From: Inquilinus limosus_F
Lineage (GTDB): Bacteria; Pseudomonadota; Alphaproteobacteria; DSM-16000; Inquilinaceae
Assembly (NCBI RefSeq): GCF_051487185.1
Contig: NZ_JAHVDK010000008.1
Coordinates: forward strand, 170,099-234,098
Length of the DNA: 64,000 bases
Direction: 5' to 3'
Part shown: positions 56,667 to 64,000 of the stretch, piece after piece
Position numbering within the stretch: the first letter of the stretch is position 1
Layout: every line of letters begins with the position of its first letter
Position numbers and translations under genes: made by a program
Notes under the pieces: generated by a model
The model's database searches: none
What the model was told of the DNA's origin: nothing
The model's input: the letters and a program-made list of their open reading frames with translations, nothing else

Positions 56667-56725
56667 GTGAGAAAGCGCGACCGACGCGCCGCACTGCGGT
56701 ATCGCAGGCGCGAAATAATCATTCG

Positions 56726-56753
56726 TTGACGACAGATATCAGATAACTAGCAT
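56726..56753 (+). promoter_or_regulatory. Sigma70-like promoter of the aldolase/kinase/sugar-import operon
   Basis: TTGACG (56726-56731), 16 bases, TAGCAT (56748-56753), 65 bases before the aldolase ATG. The spacer contains CAGATATCAGATA, which may be an operator half-site pair. Confidence 0.5.
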
Positions 56754-56818
56754 GCGAAGCGTCAGCGCATTCCCATCGCCAGCCGTACCTCCCGCAACCA
56801 ACCGGTGAGCCACAGGCC

Positions 56819-57607
56819 ATGGCCAGACTTTCCTTCGGTGATCGCGGCATCGTCATCGCCATGGACCACGCCCGGACGCTGGGCGTGGTGCCGGGGCTCG
56901 AGGACCCCGGCGCCGTGCTGGACCGCGTGATCGCGGCCGGCGCCGACGCGATCATGACCTCCTATGGCGTGATCAAGCACTATCGCGACAAGCTGCTCGG
57001 CCGCCTGCCGGTCTATCTGCGGCTCGACGGCGGCCCCGGCAGCTACCGCGAGGACTGGCTGCGCTACACTGAGTGGAGCCTGCTGCACACGGTGGAGGAT
57101 GCCCGCCGCCTCGGCGTCGACGGCGTCTGCGTCATGGGCTTCATGGGCGGCACGGTCGAGATGCGGACCTACGACATCGTCGCCCGGGTGGTCGGCGACT
57201 GCGCCGCCGACGGGCTGCCGGTGATGGTCGAGGCGCTGCCCTGCCCGGCCGAGCGCATCCCGGACCCGCTCGACCCCGGGGCGATGGCCTCGGCCTCGCG
57301 CATCGCCTTCGAGCTCGGCGCCGACATCGTCAAGACCTACTACACCGGCTCGGTCGAGGGCTTCCGCCGGGTGACCTCCACCTGCCCCGCCCCGGTGCTG
57401 ATCGCCGGCGGGGTGAAGATGGAGACGGTGCGGGCGGCGCTGGAGGTCGTGCACGGCTCGGTCCAGGCCGGCGGGCGCGGCGTCGTCTTCGGCCGCAACA
57501 TCTGGCAGGCGCCGGACCCGGCCGCGGTGGTGCGGGCGCTGGCGGCGATCATCCATCGCGGCCAGGGCGTCGACGAGGCGATGGCCGCCGGCGGCTTGGC
57601 CGGCTGA
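56819..57607 (+). CDS. Class I aldolase of the DhnA/LsrF type
   Basis: 262 residues, (beta/alpha)8 Schiff-base aldolase of the archaeal-type FBA/LsrF family. Visible are the N-terminal IVIAMDHARTLGVVPGLEDP and the Schiff-base lysine in GADIVKTYYTGSVEGF. PVLIAGGVKM and VFGRNIWQ bind phosphate. It probably cleaves or thiolyses a phosphorylated sugar produced by the downstream FGGY kinase. In the AI-2 (Lsr) system LsrF and LsrK are the same two families, but LsrG and a second permease are missing here. Confidence 0.82.
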   Translation: MARLSFGDRGIVIAMDHARTLGVVPGLEDPGAVLDRVIAAGADAIMTSYGVIKHYRDKLLGRLPVYLRLDGGPGSYREDWLRYTEWSLLHTVEDARRLGVDGVCVMGFMGGTVEMRTYDIVARVVGDCAADGLPVMVEALPCPAERIPDPLDPGAMASASRIAFELGADIVKTYYTGSVEGFRRVTSTCPAPVLIAGGVKMETVRAALEVVHGSVQAGGRGVVFGRNIWQAPDPAAVVRALAAIIHRGQGVDEAMAAGGLAG

Positions 57608-57629
57608 GAGCAACGCGCGGGGCCCGGCA

Positions 57630-59177
57630 ATGTCGGTGCGCTTCGAACCGCCCTTTCTGATCGGCATCGATGTCGGGACAAGGTCGGTCCGCGCCATCGC
57701 CTTCGATGCGCGCGGCCGCCGGGCGGCGCAGGCGGCGCGGCCGACCCCGGCCAAGATGCGGGCGGGCGGCCGCGGCGAATACGACCCCGACGCCCTGTTC
57801 GCCACGGTCACGGACTGCCTGGCCGAGGCGGCGCAGTCGCTGGCCGGCGGGCCGGTCGCCGGCCTCGCGGTCGGCAGCGTCGGCGAGAGCTGCGTTCTGG
57901 TCGACGAGACCGGCCGGTCGCTGGCGCCGTCGCTGGTCTGGTTCGACCGGCGCACCGAGGCGGCGGCACGGGCGCTTGCCGACCGGATCGGCCCGGACCG
58001 CATCTTCCAGATCACTGGCGTCGCCATCGACCCGACCCTGACCCTGTGCAAGCTGGCCTGGATGCGCGAGCACTGGCCGAAGGCGATGGCCCGCGCCCGG
58101 CGGGTGCTGAACATCGCCGACTGGATCGCCTTCCGTCTGACCGGCGTTGCCGCGACCGAGCCCACCCACGCCTCGCGCACGCTCTATTTCGACATCCATG
58201 AGCGCCGCTGGTCTGAGGAGCTGCTGGGCCTGGTCGGAATCGACCCCACCGTGCCGCCGCCGATCCTGGCCGCCGGCGCCGCGCTCGGCCCGGTGCGGCC
58301 GGAGGTGCTGGCCGAGACCGGCCTGGCCGGGCGGCCGGTGGTCGCTGCCGGCGGGCACGACCACCTCTGCGGCTCCTACGCCGCCGGGATCACCCGGCCG
58401 GGCATGCTGCTGGACAGCTTGGGCACGGCCGAGGCGGTGCTGCTGGCGACGGCCTTCCCGCTGCTCGACCCGGCGGTGATGCGGCGCGGCTTCATCCAGG
58501 GCGCGATCGCGACCCACCGCCCCCTCTCCTATCTCGGCGGCGGCATCAACAGCTCGGGCGGGGCGGTCGAATGGTTCCGGGCGCTGACTGGCCAGGCGGC
58601 GCATGAGGCGCTGATCGCCGAGGCCCGGGCGGTCGAGCCGGGCAGCCAGGGCGTGGTGTTCCTGCCGCATCTGGTCTACAGCCCGCCGCCCGATCCGGAC
58701 ACCACGGCCCGCGGCGCCTTCATCGGCCTGACCGCCCATGCCGACCGCGGCGCGCTGTTCCGGGCGGTGCTGGAGGGGCTGGCGATGCAGGCGCGGCTGA
58801 TGGTCGACGCCATGGCGCTGCCGGGGATCACCCCGCCGACCGAGATCCGGGCGATCGGCGGCAGCTCGCGCAACGCGCTGTTCCTCGAGATCAAGGCCAA
58901 TGTCTATGGCCGCCCGGTCACGGTGGTGGACGAGCCCGAGGCCACGGCGCTGGGCGCCGCGCTGCTGGGCGGCGTCGCCGCCGGCCTCTGGCCCGATCTC
59001 GACGCCGCCCTCGCCGCCATCGACCAGCGGCACCACACGGTGGAGCCGGACCCGGAGCTCGCGGCGCGCTACGATGCGCTGCATCGGTCGGTGTTCGAAC
59101 GGCTGCAGGCCACGCTGACCCCGCTGAACCGCGCCCTGGCCGGCTTCGACCGCAAGGCCGAGCTGGTCCCGGCCTGA
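57630..59177 (+). CDS. FGGY family carbohydrate kinase
   Basis: 515 residues, ATP-dependent sugar kinase. The N-terminal phosphate-1 loop is LIGIDVGTRSVRAIAFDARG. The conserved VWFDRRT, NIADWIAFRLTG and GGHDHLCGSYAAG segments follow, and the C-terminal adenosine motif is RAIGGSSRNALFLEIKANV with GAALLGGVAAG. Substrate cannot be assigned; the FGGY family covers xylulose, ribulose, glycerol, erythritol and AI-2. It starts 22 bases after the aldolase gene and should phosphorylate the imported sugar. Confidence 0.9.
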   Translation: MSVRFEPPFLIGIDVGTRSVRAIAFDARGRRAAQAARPTPAKMRAGGRGEYDPDALFATVTDCLAEAAQSLAGGPVAGLAVGSVGESCVLVDETGRSLAPSLVWFDRRTEAAARALADRIGPDRIFQITGVAIDPTLTLCKLAWMREHWPKAMARARRVLNIADWIAFRLTGVAATEPTHASRTLYFDIHERRWSEELLGLVGIDPTVPPPILAAGAALGPVRPEVLAETGLAGRPVVAAGGHDHLCGSYAAGITRPGMLLDSLGTAEAVLLATAFPLLDPAVMRRGFIQGAIATHRPLSYLGGGINSSGGAVEWFRALTGQAAHEALIAEARAVEPGSQGVVFLPHLVYSPPPDPDTTARGAFIGLTAHADRGALFRAVLEGLAMQARLMVDAMALPGITPPTEIRAIGGSSRNALFLEIKANVYGRPVTVVDEPEATALGAALLGGVAAGLWPDLDAALAAIDQRHHTVEPDPELAARYDALHRSVFERLQATLTPLNRALAGFDRKAELVPA

Positions 59178-59241
59178 ACCCCTCGCGCCGGACGGCCGGC
59201 GCCAAGACCAAGAACAATCAACCAAACAGATGGAGGAAACG

Positions 59242-60231
59242 ATGGAACGGCGCTTGTTTCTGTCCCTTCTGGGCTCGTCGGCCGCGCTCGCCGGCACCGC
59301 CGCGGCGGTGACCCCGGCCGCGGCCCAGGGCAAGAGCTTCAGGATCGCCCTCGTCCCCGGCCTGACGACGGACGCCTTCTACATCACCATGCGCCGCGGC
59401 GCCGAGGCCGCCTGCAAGGCGGTCGGGGCCGAGCTGGTGTTCCAGGGCGCGCCGGAGTTCAACGCGGTGCTGCAGGTGCCGGTGCTGGACGCGGTGATCG
59501 CGCGCAGGCCCGACGCGCTCTTGGTGGCGCCGACCGACAAGACCCAGCTGATCGAGCCGCTGCGCAAGGCGGCCGATGCCGGCATCCCGGTCTTCACCGT
59601 CGACACCTTCATCGGCACCGGCGTCTACCAGACGGGCGAGGGCAACGCCGATTTCCCGCTGTCCTACATCGCCTCGGACAACATCCTGGGCGGCCGCATC
59701 GCGGCGCGGGCGCTGGCCAAGTCGATCGGCGGCAAGGGCAAGGTCTACGTCTCCAACGTCAAGCCCGGCATCTCCACCACCGACCAGCGCGAGGAAGGGT
59801 TCAAGGACGAGATCAAGGCTCATTCCGGGATCGAGGTGCTGGAGACGCAGTTCAACGACGACGATGCCAACAAGGCGGCGTCGCAGCTGCAGGCGGTGCT
59901 GGCCCGCAACCCGGACCTGGCCGGGGTGTTCGGCGCGAACCTATTCTCCGCCATCGGCGCCGCCAACGGCGTCAAGCAGGCGGGCAAGGCCGGCGAGATC
60001 AAGATCGCGGCCTTCGACGCGCCGCAGTCGATCGTCGAGGACCTGAAGAACGGCACGGTCGACATCGCCATCGCCCAGCACCCGGCCGAGATCGGCTATT
60101 TCGGCGTGATCTGCGCCTTCGCCCATCTGACCGACCAATCGGTGCCGGCCGAGATCGGCACCGGCTTCACCGTGATGGACAAGGCCAATATCGACGACCC
60201 GAAGGTCGCGAAGTTCCTCTACACCGGGTGA
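59242..60231 (+). CDS. Sugar ABC transporter substrate-binding protein (RbsB type)
   Basis: 329-residue periplasmic type I binding protein. The signal peptide (RRLFLSLLGSSAALAGTAAA) ends near AAAQGK and starts with a twin-arginine-like ERR. Typical elements: ALLVAPTDKTQLIEPLRKAA, AGIPVFTVDTF and VFGANLFSAIGAANGVKQAG. GGAGGAAACG immediately before ATG 59242 fixes the start. A GTCATGGCGAG palindromic element separates it from the permease gene. The ligand is unknown, possibly a pentose, tetritol or AI-2-like sugar. Confidence 0.92.
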   Translation: MERRLFLSLLGSSAALAGTAAAVTPAAAQGKSFRIALVPGLTTDAFYITMRRGAEAACKAVGAELVFQGAPEFNAVLQVPVLDAVIARRPDALLVAPTDKTQLIEPLRKAADAGIPVFTVDTFIGTGVYQTGEGNADFPLSYIASDNILGGRIAARALAKSIGGKGKVYVSNVKPGISTTDQREEGFKDEIKAHSGIEVLETQFNDDDANKAASQLQAVLARNPDLAGVFGANLFSAIGAANGVKQAGKAGEIKIAAFDAPQSIVEDLKNGTVDIAIAQHPAEIGYFGVICAFAHLTDQSVPAEIGTGFTVMDKANIDDPKVAKFLYTG

Positions 60232-60264
60232 TGCGGGAAGAGCGACCTGTCCGTTTTGTGAAAC

Positions 60265-60366
60265 CGTCATGGCGAGGCGCGCCCCTTGGACTTGATCCGG
60301 GGGGCCGTGGCCATCCAGAGGTCAGCGCCGCTGGATGGCCACGCCCCTTCGGGGCTCGCCATGACG
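60265..60366. repeat. Palindromic element, GTCATGGCGAG family, copy 2
   Basis: 102 bp from CGTCATGGCGAG to CTCGCCATGACG with inner GGCCATCCAG / CTGGATGGCC and a CCCCTTCGGGG stem. It lies between the sugar-binding-protein gene and the permease gene. Its right half is nearly identical to that of the copy at 62222-62306. Confidence 0.85.
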
Positions 60367-60411
60367 GGTCAATGGTTCAGACCGTTGAATGACTCCGGAG
60401 CCGGTGCGCCC

Positions 60412-61449
60412 ATGTCGTCGATCTCCTCGATCCCTTCTCCCGCCACCAGCGGCGGCCGCGCGCTCCTCCTCCGGGTCGCGGAGCTGCGGGCGTGGCTGTT
60501 CCTGCTGATCCTCATCGTCTTCTTCGAGGCCTGGGCCCGGATCGTCTACGACACGACCTTCATCCTGAACCCGTACAACCTGCAGTCGATCGGCATCTTC
60601 GCGGTGGCGCCGCTGCTGCTGGCGATGGGCCAGACCTTCGTCATCATCTCGGCCGGGATCGACCTGTCGGTTGGCTTCACCATGGGCCTGGCCTCGGTGG
60701 TCGCGGCCCATGCCGCCAATCTCGGGCCGGTGATCGGCCTCGGGCCTGTGCCGGCGATGCTGCTGGGCTTGGCCGCCGGCGTCGCGGTCGCCTTCATCCC
60801 CGGCCTGGTCAATGGCTGGCTGATCGCGCATCTCAAGGTGCCGCCCTTCATCGGCACGCTCGGCATGTACGGCGTCGCCCGCGGCACCGCCTTCCTGATC
60901 GCCGGCGGCACGACCGTGCCGGTGGCGAACGCCTGGTTCGCCACCATCGGCAACGGCCGCATCGCCGGCATCCCGACCGTCGTCCTGATCACCGTCATCG
61001 CTGCGCTGGCGATGCACTACCTCTTGTCCCAGACCCGCTTCGGCCAGCACACCTATGCCATCGGCGCCAGCCGCAACGCGGCGCTGCGGGCCGGGATCGA
61101 CGTGCGCCGCCACGCCATCCGCCTCTACCTGCTGTCGGCGGTCTGCGCAGGTCTGGCCGGATCGCTCTACGCCGCCCGCTTCGCCGCCGGCGCGGCGCAG
61201 GCGGGGGAGCCGCTGCTGCTCGATTCCATCGCCGCCGTGGTGATCGGCGGCGCCAGCCTGTTCGGCGGGTCGGGCACGATCGGCGGCACCATCGCCGGGG
61301 CGCTGGTCATCGCCGTGATACAGTACGGCCTCGTCTTCATCGACGTCGAGCCGTTCTGGCAGTTCGTCGCGGTCGGCGTCGTCATCATCATCTCGGTGCT
61401 GGTGGATCAGAGCCAGCGCCGGCTGGCACGGGGGCGGCAAGATGACTGA
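60412..61449 (+). CDS. Sugar ABC transporter permease (RbsC type)
   Basis: 345-residue membrane protein with about eight to ten hydrophobic segments. Landmarks: MGQTFVIISAGIDLSVG (RbsC signature), GLVNGWLIAHLKVPPFIGTL, YAIGASRNAALRAGIDV and GGASLFGGSGTIGGTIAGAL. ATG 60412 follows a CGGAG; upstream frame extension would translate the palindromic element. Only one permease gene is present, so the channel should be a homodimer as for RbsC. It overlaps the ATPase gene by 8 bases. Confidence 0.92.
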   Translation: MSSISSIPSPATSGGRALLLRVAELRAWLFLLILIVFFEAWARIVYDTTFILNPYNLQSIGIFAVAPLLLAMGQTFVIISAGIDLSVGFTMGLASVVAAHAANLGPVIGLGPVPAMLLGLAAGVAVAFIPGLVNGWLIAHLKVPPFIGTLGMYGVARGTAFLIAGGTTVPVANAWFATIGNGRIAGIPTVVLITVIAALAMHYLLSQTRFGQHTYAIGASRNAALRAGIDVRRHAIRLYLLSAVCAGLAGSLYAARFAAGAAQAGEPLLLDSIAAVVIGGASLFGGSGTIGGTIAGALVIAVIQYGLVFIDVEPFWQFVAVGVVIIISVLVDQSQRRLARGRQDD

Positions 61450-62197
61450 ACCGCTCATGACCGAGCCGCTGCTGTCCGTCCGCAACCTGTCCAAGCGCTT
61501 CGGCGGGGTCCAGGCGCTGAACGCGGTGTCGCTCGACCTGCATGAAGGCGAGGTGGTGGCGCTGGCCGGCGACAACGGCGCCGGCAAGTCGACCCTGATC
61601 AAGGCGATCTCCGGCGTCCACCGCCACGACGAGGGCGAGATCCGCCTGGCCGGCGAGCCGGTGGCCTTCGCCACGCCGCACGACGCCCGCGACCGCGGCA
61701 TCGAGACGATCTATCAGGACCTGGCGCTGGCCGATAACCTGTCGATCGGCGCCAACATCTTCCTGGGGCGCGAGCCGAAGCGGCGGCTGTTCGGCCTGCT
61801 GCCGGTGCTGGACCGCAGGCACATGGCCGAGGCGGCGCGGGCGACCATGGCGCGCCTCGACTTCCATGTCGAGCGGCTGGAGGCGCCGGTCTCCACCTTC
61901 TCTGGCGGGCAGCGCCAGGCGGTGGCGATCGGACGGGCGATCTACTGGAACGCCCGCATCCTGATCATGGACGAGCCGACCGCGGCGCTGGGCGTGCCGG
62001 AGCAGCGCAAGGTGCTGGCGCTGGTGCAGTCGCTGAAGGCGCAGGGCAAGGGCGTGATCTTCATCTCGCACAATCTCGGCGACATCTTCGCGGTCGCCGA
62101 CCGCATTGTGGTGCTGCGCCGCGGGGTCAAGGCCGGCGAGCGCCGGACCGCGGAGACCGATGCGGATGAGGTGGTGCGGCTGATGGTGGGTGGGTGA
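61442..62197 (+). CDS. Sugar ABC transporter ATPase, single domain (FrcA/RbsA-N type)
   Basis: 251 residues with one nucleotide-binding domain, unlike the usual two-domain RbsA. Walker A GDNGAGKSTL, Q-loop TIYQDLALADNLS, signature FSGGQRQAVAIGRAI, Walker B ILIMDEPTAALG and switch histidine ISHNLG. The D-loop reads ALG instead of ALD. It ends the operon aldolase-kinase-binding protein-permease-ATPase, followed by a palindromic element. Confidence 0.92.
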   Translation: MTEPLMTEPLLSVRNLSKRFGGVQALNAVSLDLHEGEVVALAGDNGAGKSTLIKAISGVHRHDEGEIRLAGEPVAFATPHDARDRGIETIYQDLALADNLSIGANIFLGREPKRRLFGLLPVLDRRHMAEAARATMARLDFHVERLEAPVSTFSGGQRQAVAIGRAIYWNARILIMDEPTAALGVPEQRKVLALVQSLKAQGKGVIFISHNLGDIFAVADRIVVLRRGVKAGERRTAETDADEVVRLMVGG

Positions 62198-62221
62198 CGG
62201 CGGCCTCACACCGTTGAAAGT

Positions 62222-62306
62222 CGTCATGGCGAGCCGGCGAAGCCGGCGTGGCCATCCAGGGGCCGGTGCGCTGGATGGCCACGCCCCTTCGGGGCTCGCC
62301 ATGACG
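62222..62306. repeat. Palindromic element, GTCATGGCGAG family, copy 3
   Basis: 85 bp with ends CGTCATGGCGAG / CTCGCCATGACG, a CCGGCGAAGCCGG stem on the left, CCCCTTCGGGG on the right, and inner GGCCATCCAG / CTGGATGGCC. It lies between the end of the sugar-import operon and the convergent regulator gene, where it could act as a two-way terminator or RNA 3' protector. Confidence 0.85.
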
Positions 62307-62338
62307 GTTCTGCCTTTCGGCGGAACGGCTCGTGGTCT

Positions 62339-63022
62339 CTACCCTTCGCCCAGATCCGCCACGATGTCGAAATGGGCGACCATCAGGGCGCGGGCGCGGT
62401 CCGGGTCGTGGGCGCGCACCGCCTCGGCCAGCTCGATATGGCAGCGCAGGGCGCGCTGGGTGGTGGCCAGGTCGCGCTTCAGCTTGGCGCTGCGCATGGT
62501 CTCCCGCGTCGACGGTTCGAGCGCCTCCAGAACATGGGCCAGGAGGCGCCGGCCGCCGATCGCGGCGAGCCGGCGGTGGAACAGCAGATCGGCCTCGACC
62601 CAGGGGTCGATGGTGCGGATCTCCGACGCCATCAGATCCACCGCCTCGATCAGCCCAGCCACCTCCTCGGCGCTGGCCCGGGCGGCGGCCAGGCCCGCGG
62701 CCTCGATCTCGAGCGCCCGGCGCAGGGCGGAGAACTCGCCCGCCGCGATGCCGTAAGCGCGGGCCAGCGTGCCGAACAGGTCGGCGATGGCGCCGCCCGA
62801 CAGCGGCTGCACCACGGTCTGCCGCCCGTGCCGGATGGCGACGATGCCCTGCACCGCCAAGCGCGCCATGGCCTCGCGCACCACCGGCTTGGAGACGGCG
62901 AAGCGCTCGGCCAGCGCCGCCTCGGGCGCCAAGGGTTCGCCCGGGTTCAGCCGACCGGCGGCGATGTCGTCGAGGATGCCGTCGACGACCGAGGCGGCCA
63001 GGCGGTCGAGGCTGCGCCCCAT
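62339..63022 (-). CDS. GntR family regulator with FCD domain
   Basis: 227 residues: N-terminal winged helix (about 10-70; PLAPEAALAERFAVSKPVVR) and an all-helical FCD ligand domain whose metal-binding residues fit the segments VEADLLFHRRLAAIGG, CHIELAEAVRAHD and MVAHFD. FCD regulators sense sugar acids or related metabolites. It is convergent with the sugar-import operon and the most likely local regulator. ATG 63022 gives the family start (MGRSLDRL). Confidence 0.88.
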   Translation of the reverse strand: MGRSLDRLAASVVDGILDDIAAGRLNPGEPLAPEAALAERFAVSKPVVREAMARLAVQGIVAIRHGRQTVVQPLSGGAIADLFGTLARAYGIAAGEFSALRRALEIEAAGLAAARASAEEVAGLIEAVDLMASEIRTIDPWVEADLLFHRRLAAIGGRRLLAHVLEALEPSTRETMRSAKLKRDLATTQRALRCHIELAEAVRAHDPDRARALMVAHFDIVADLGEG

Positions 63023-63110
63023 CTCAGCCGGCCCGCCCTGATCCGCTGCGCCGCATGCCGCCTCCCCCACCGATCGTGACCACTGCGGCCGAGCATACAC
63101 CGGCCGCGCC

Positions 63111-63133
63111 CGGCTTGGACCGGCTTGGACCAA
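63111..63133. promoter_or_regulatory. Direct repeat and short dyad upstream of the FCD regulator gene
   Basis: The decamer CGGCTTGGAC occurs twice in tandem (63111-63130) and ends in the dyad TTGG-A-CCAA (63125-63133). It lies in the 202-base divergent gap 63023-63224 between the regulator and the secreted-protein gene. FadR-subfamily operators are short dyads of this size, so autoregulation is possible. Confidence 0.25.
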
Positions 63134-63224
63134 AGGACAACGGACCTAGCGTCGCCGGGCCGCCATACTCACCCGAACGGGCGGGCCCCGTCGCGCGGGC
63201 GCCGCATATGGGAGGGAGCCTGAG

Positions 63225-63650
63225 ATGCGCACACCGACGATCGCGGCGGCTGCCGCCCTGCTGCTGACGCTGGGCCTGGCCGGCCCGGCCGCGGCCCAGG
63301 CCGGGCTGACCACCCGGGCCACCAATCTGGAGCCGCTGAAGCTCTCCTCCGGCCAGCCCTTCCCGGAGAAGCCCTACGAGCTGGAGGCCGGCAAGTACTA
63401 CCGCTGGACGATCGAGAGCGACGGCACCGCCGAGATGGCGATCGTGGCGCCGGAGTTCTTCCGCAACATCTGGATCAACGAGGTCGTGATCAACAAGATC
63501 GAGGTGCGGCCGCTGGGCCTGGATTCGATCGAGTTCGACGACGAGGGCAAGGCCACCATCTCCTTCGTGCCGATCCGCCCCGGCACCTATACCTTCCACG
63601 CCCCGGGCACCGAGGCCGAGGGCCTGCGCGGCACCTTCGTGGTGAAATAG
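63225..63650 (+). CDS. Small secreted protein, possible cupredoxin-like fold
   Basis: 141 residues with a clear signal peptide (TIAAAAALLLTLGLAGPAAA, cut near AAAQA). The mature part is beta-rich: LEAGKYYRWTIESDG, MAIVAPEFFRNIWINEVVIN, and ISFVPIRPGTYTFHAPG near the end, which resembles the last strands of cupredoxins. However, the Cys and most His ligands of a blue-copper site are absent, so copper binding is doubtful. GGGAGGGAG precedes the ATG. Periplasmic; function unknown. A GC-rich hairpin (63680-63705) follows its stop and may end transcription. Confidence 0.7.
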   Translation: MRTPTIAAAAALLLTLGLAGPAAAQAGLTTRATNLEPLKLSSGQPFPEKPYELEAGKYYRWTIESDGTAEMAIVAPEFFRNIWINEVVINKIEVRPLGLDSIEFDDEGKATISFVPIRPGTYTFHAPGTEAEGLRGTFVVK

Positions 63651-63757
63651 GCGCGCGGACGCGCGCAGGCCCCTCCGCCCTCCGGCGAGGGAGGGAAGGC
63701 TGCGTTCGTGGATGCTGGAAGTGGACGGAATTGGCTGAGTGCGACGTACCGGCGGGG

Positions 63758-64000
63758 TCACCCGGTGTCCGGCGCCTTGGGCTTGCGGCCGCCGGCCGAG
63801 CCGGGCGGATCCGCAGGCGGATCGTCGTCCGGCGGCAGGAAGCCCAGCGCCTCCATCGCCTCGTCGGCCATCTCCAGCCAGCGCTCCGCCTGCACCGGAT
63901 AGCCCCAGCGCCGGCACAGCGCCGCCACCGCGACCTCCGCCCGGCTGGCTTCCACCAGCTCCACCACCTCCGGCCGTTCCAGCCGCTCGGTCAGCTCGGC
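63758..64000 (-). CDS. Hypothetical protein, 5' end beyond the window
   Basis: The frame is open to the window end, so the start lies outside. About 80 C-terminal residues are visible: an alpha-helical stretch with VELVEASRAEVAVAALCRRW and GYPVQAERWLEMADEAMEAL, then an acidic and proline-rich tail (LPPDDDPPADPPGSAGGRKP). No family recognised. It is convergent with the secreted-protein gene. Confidence 0.5.
   Translation of the reverse strand, partial: AELTERLERPEVVELVEASRAEVAVAALCRRWGYPVQAERWLEMADEAMEALGFLPPDDDPPADPPGSAGGRKPKAPDTG

Overview
The window is about 64 kb of high-GC chromosome. Codon usage is strongly GC-biased, there are many long antisense shadow frames, and genes are packed with frequent 4-bp ATGA or GTGA overlaps. 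The content (several ABC importers, ROK/RpiR/FCD regulators, a complete ectoine catabolic locus with EnuR, and candidate EcfG-type stress promoters) points to a metabolically versatile alphaproteobacterium, probably of the Rhodospirillales (Inquilinus/Azospirillum-like). The lineage is an inference; there is no rRNA gene here. I see no prophage, insertion sequence, CRISPR array, tRNA or rRNA.

Layout. 1-5.2 kb: 3' end of an amidase gene, a small charged protein, an atypical SDR, 6-phosphogluconate dehydrogenase, a methyltransferase and a cytochrome b561. 5.2-14.3 kb: a divergent peptide-uptake regulon, with ROK regulator, M81 (MlrC) peptidase, CutC and two ABC ATPases leftward, and binding protein plus two permeases rightward. 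14.3-16.7 kb: stress-type genes (membrane protein, a 25-residue membrane peptide, RhtB exporter, YciE ferritin-like protein). 16.7-20.7 kb: a full-length CyoB-like protein that has lost its oxygen-reduction site, convergent with a Cu(I) P-type ATPase that has a CueR-type promoter. 20.9-27.4 kb: a methionine-salvage operon, mtnB-mtnD-[binding protein-permease-permease]-mtnK-mtnC, in which the embedded importer probably brings in methylthioribose. 27.4-30.3 kb: AlkB-like dioxygenase, Pcm, two tandem paralogous small proteins and a single-domain response regulator.

30.4-45.1 kb: ectoine/hydroxyectoine uptake and catabolism. enuR, ehuABCD, eutABC, doeA and doeB run leftward; asnC, doeC (ssd) and doeD run rightward, followed by an MDR oxidoreductase. 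A 19-bp motif occurs in both control regions. 45.2-56.4 kb: one leftward operon with an RpiR regulator, class IV (D-amino-acid) aminotransferase, a Gsi-type importer (fused ATPase, binding protein, two permeases) and four peptidases of unusual specificity (P1/DmpA, M55 D-aminopeptidase, isoaspartyl peptidase, M24). It looks built for D-, iso- or gamma-linked peptides. 56.8-63 kb: class I aldolase, FGGY kinase and a one-permease sugar importer with a GntR/FCD regulator, for an unidentified sugar. The window ends with a small secreted protein and a partial unknown gene.

Ten dispersed palindromic elements of several families lie between genes. Four of them occupy the gap between a solute-binding-protein gene and the next permease gene, in four separate transport operons. 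This suggests that hairpins are recruited to set binding-protein/permease expression ratios.
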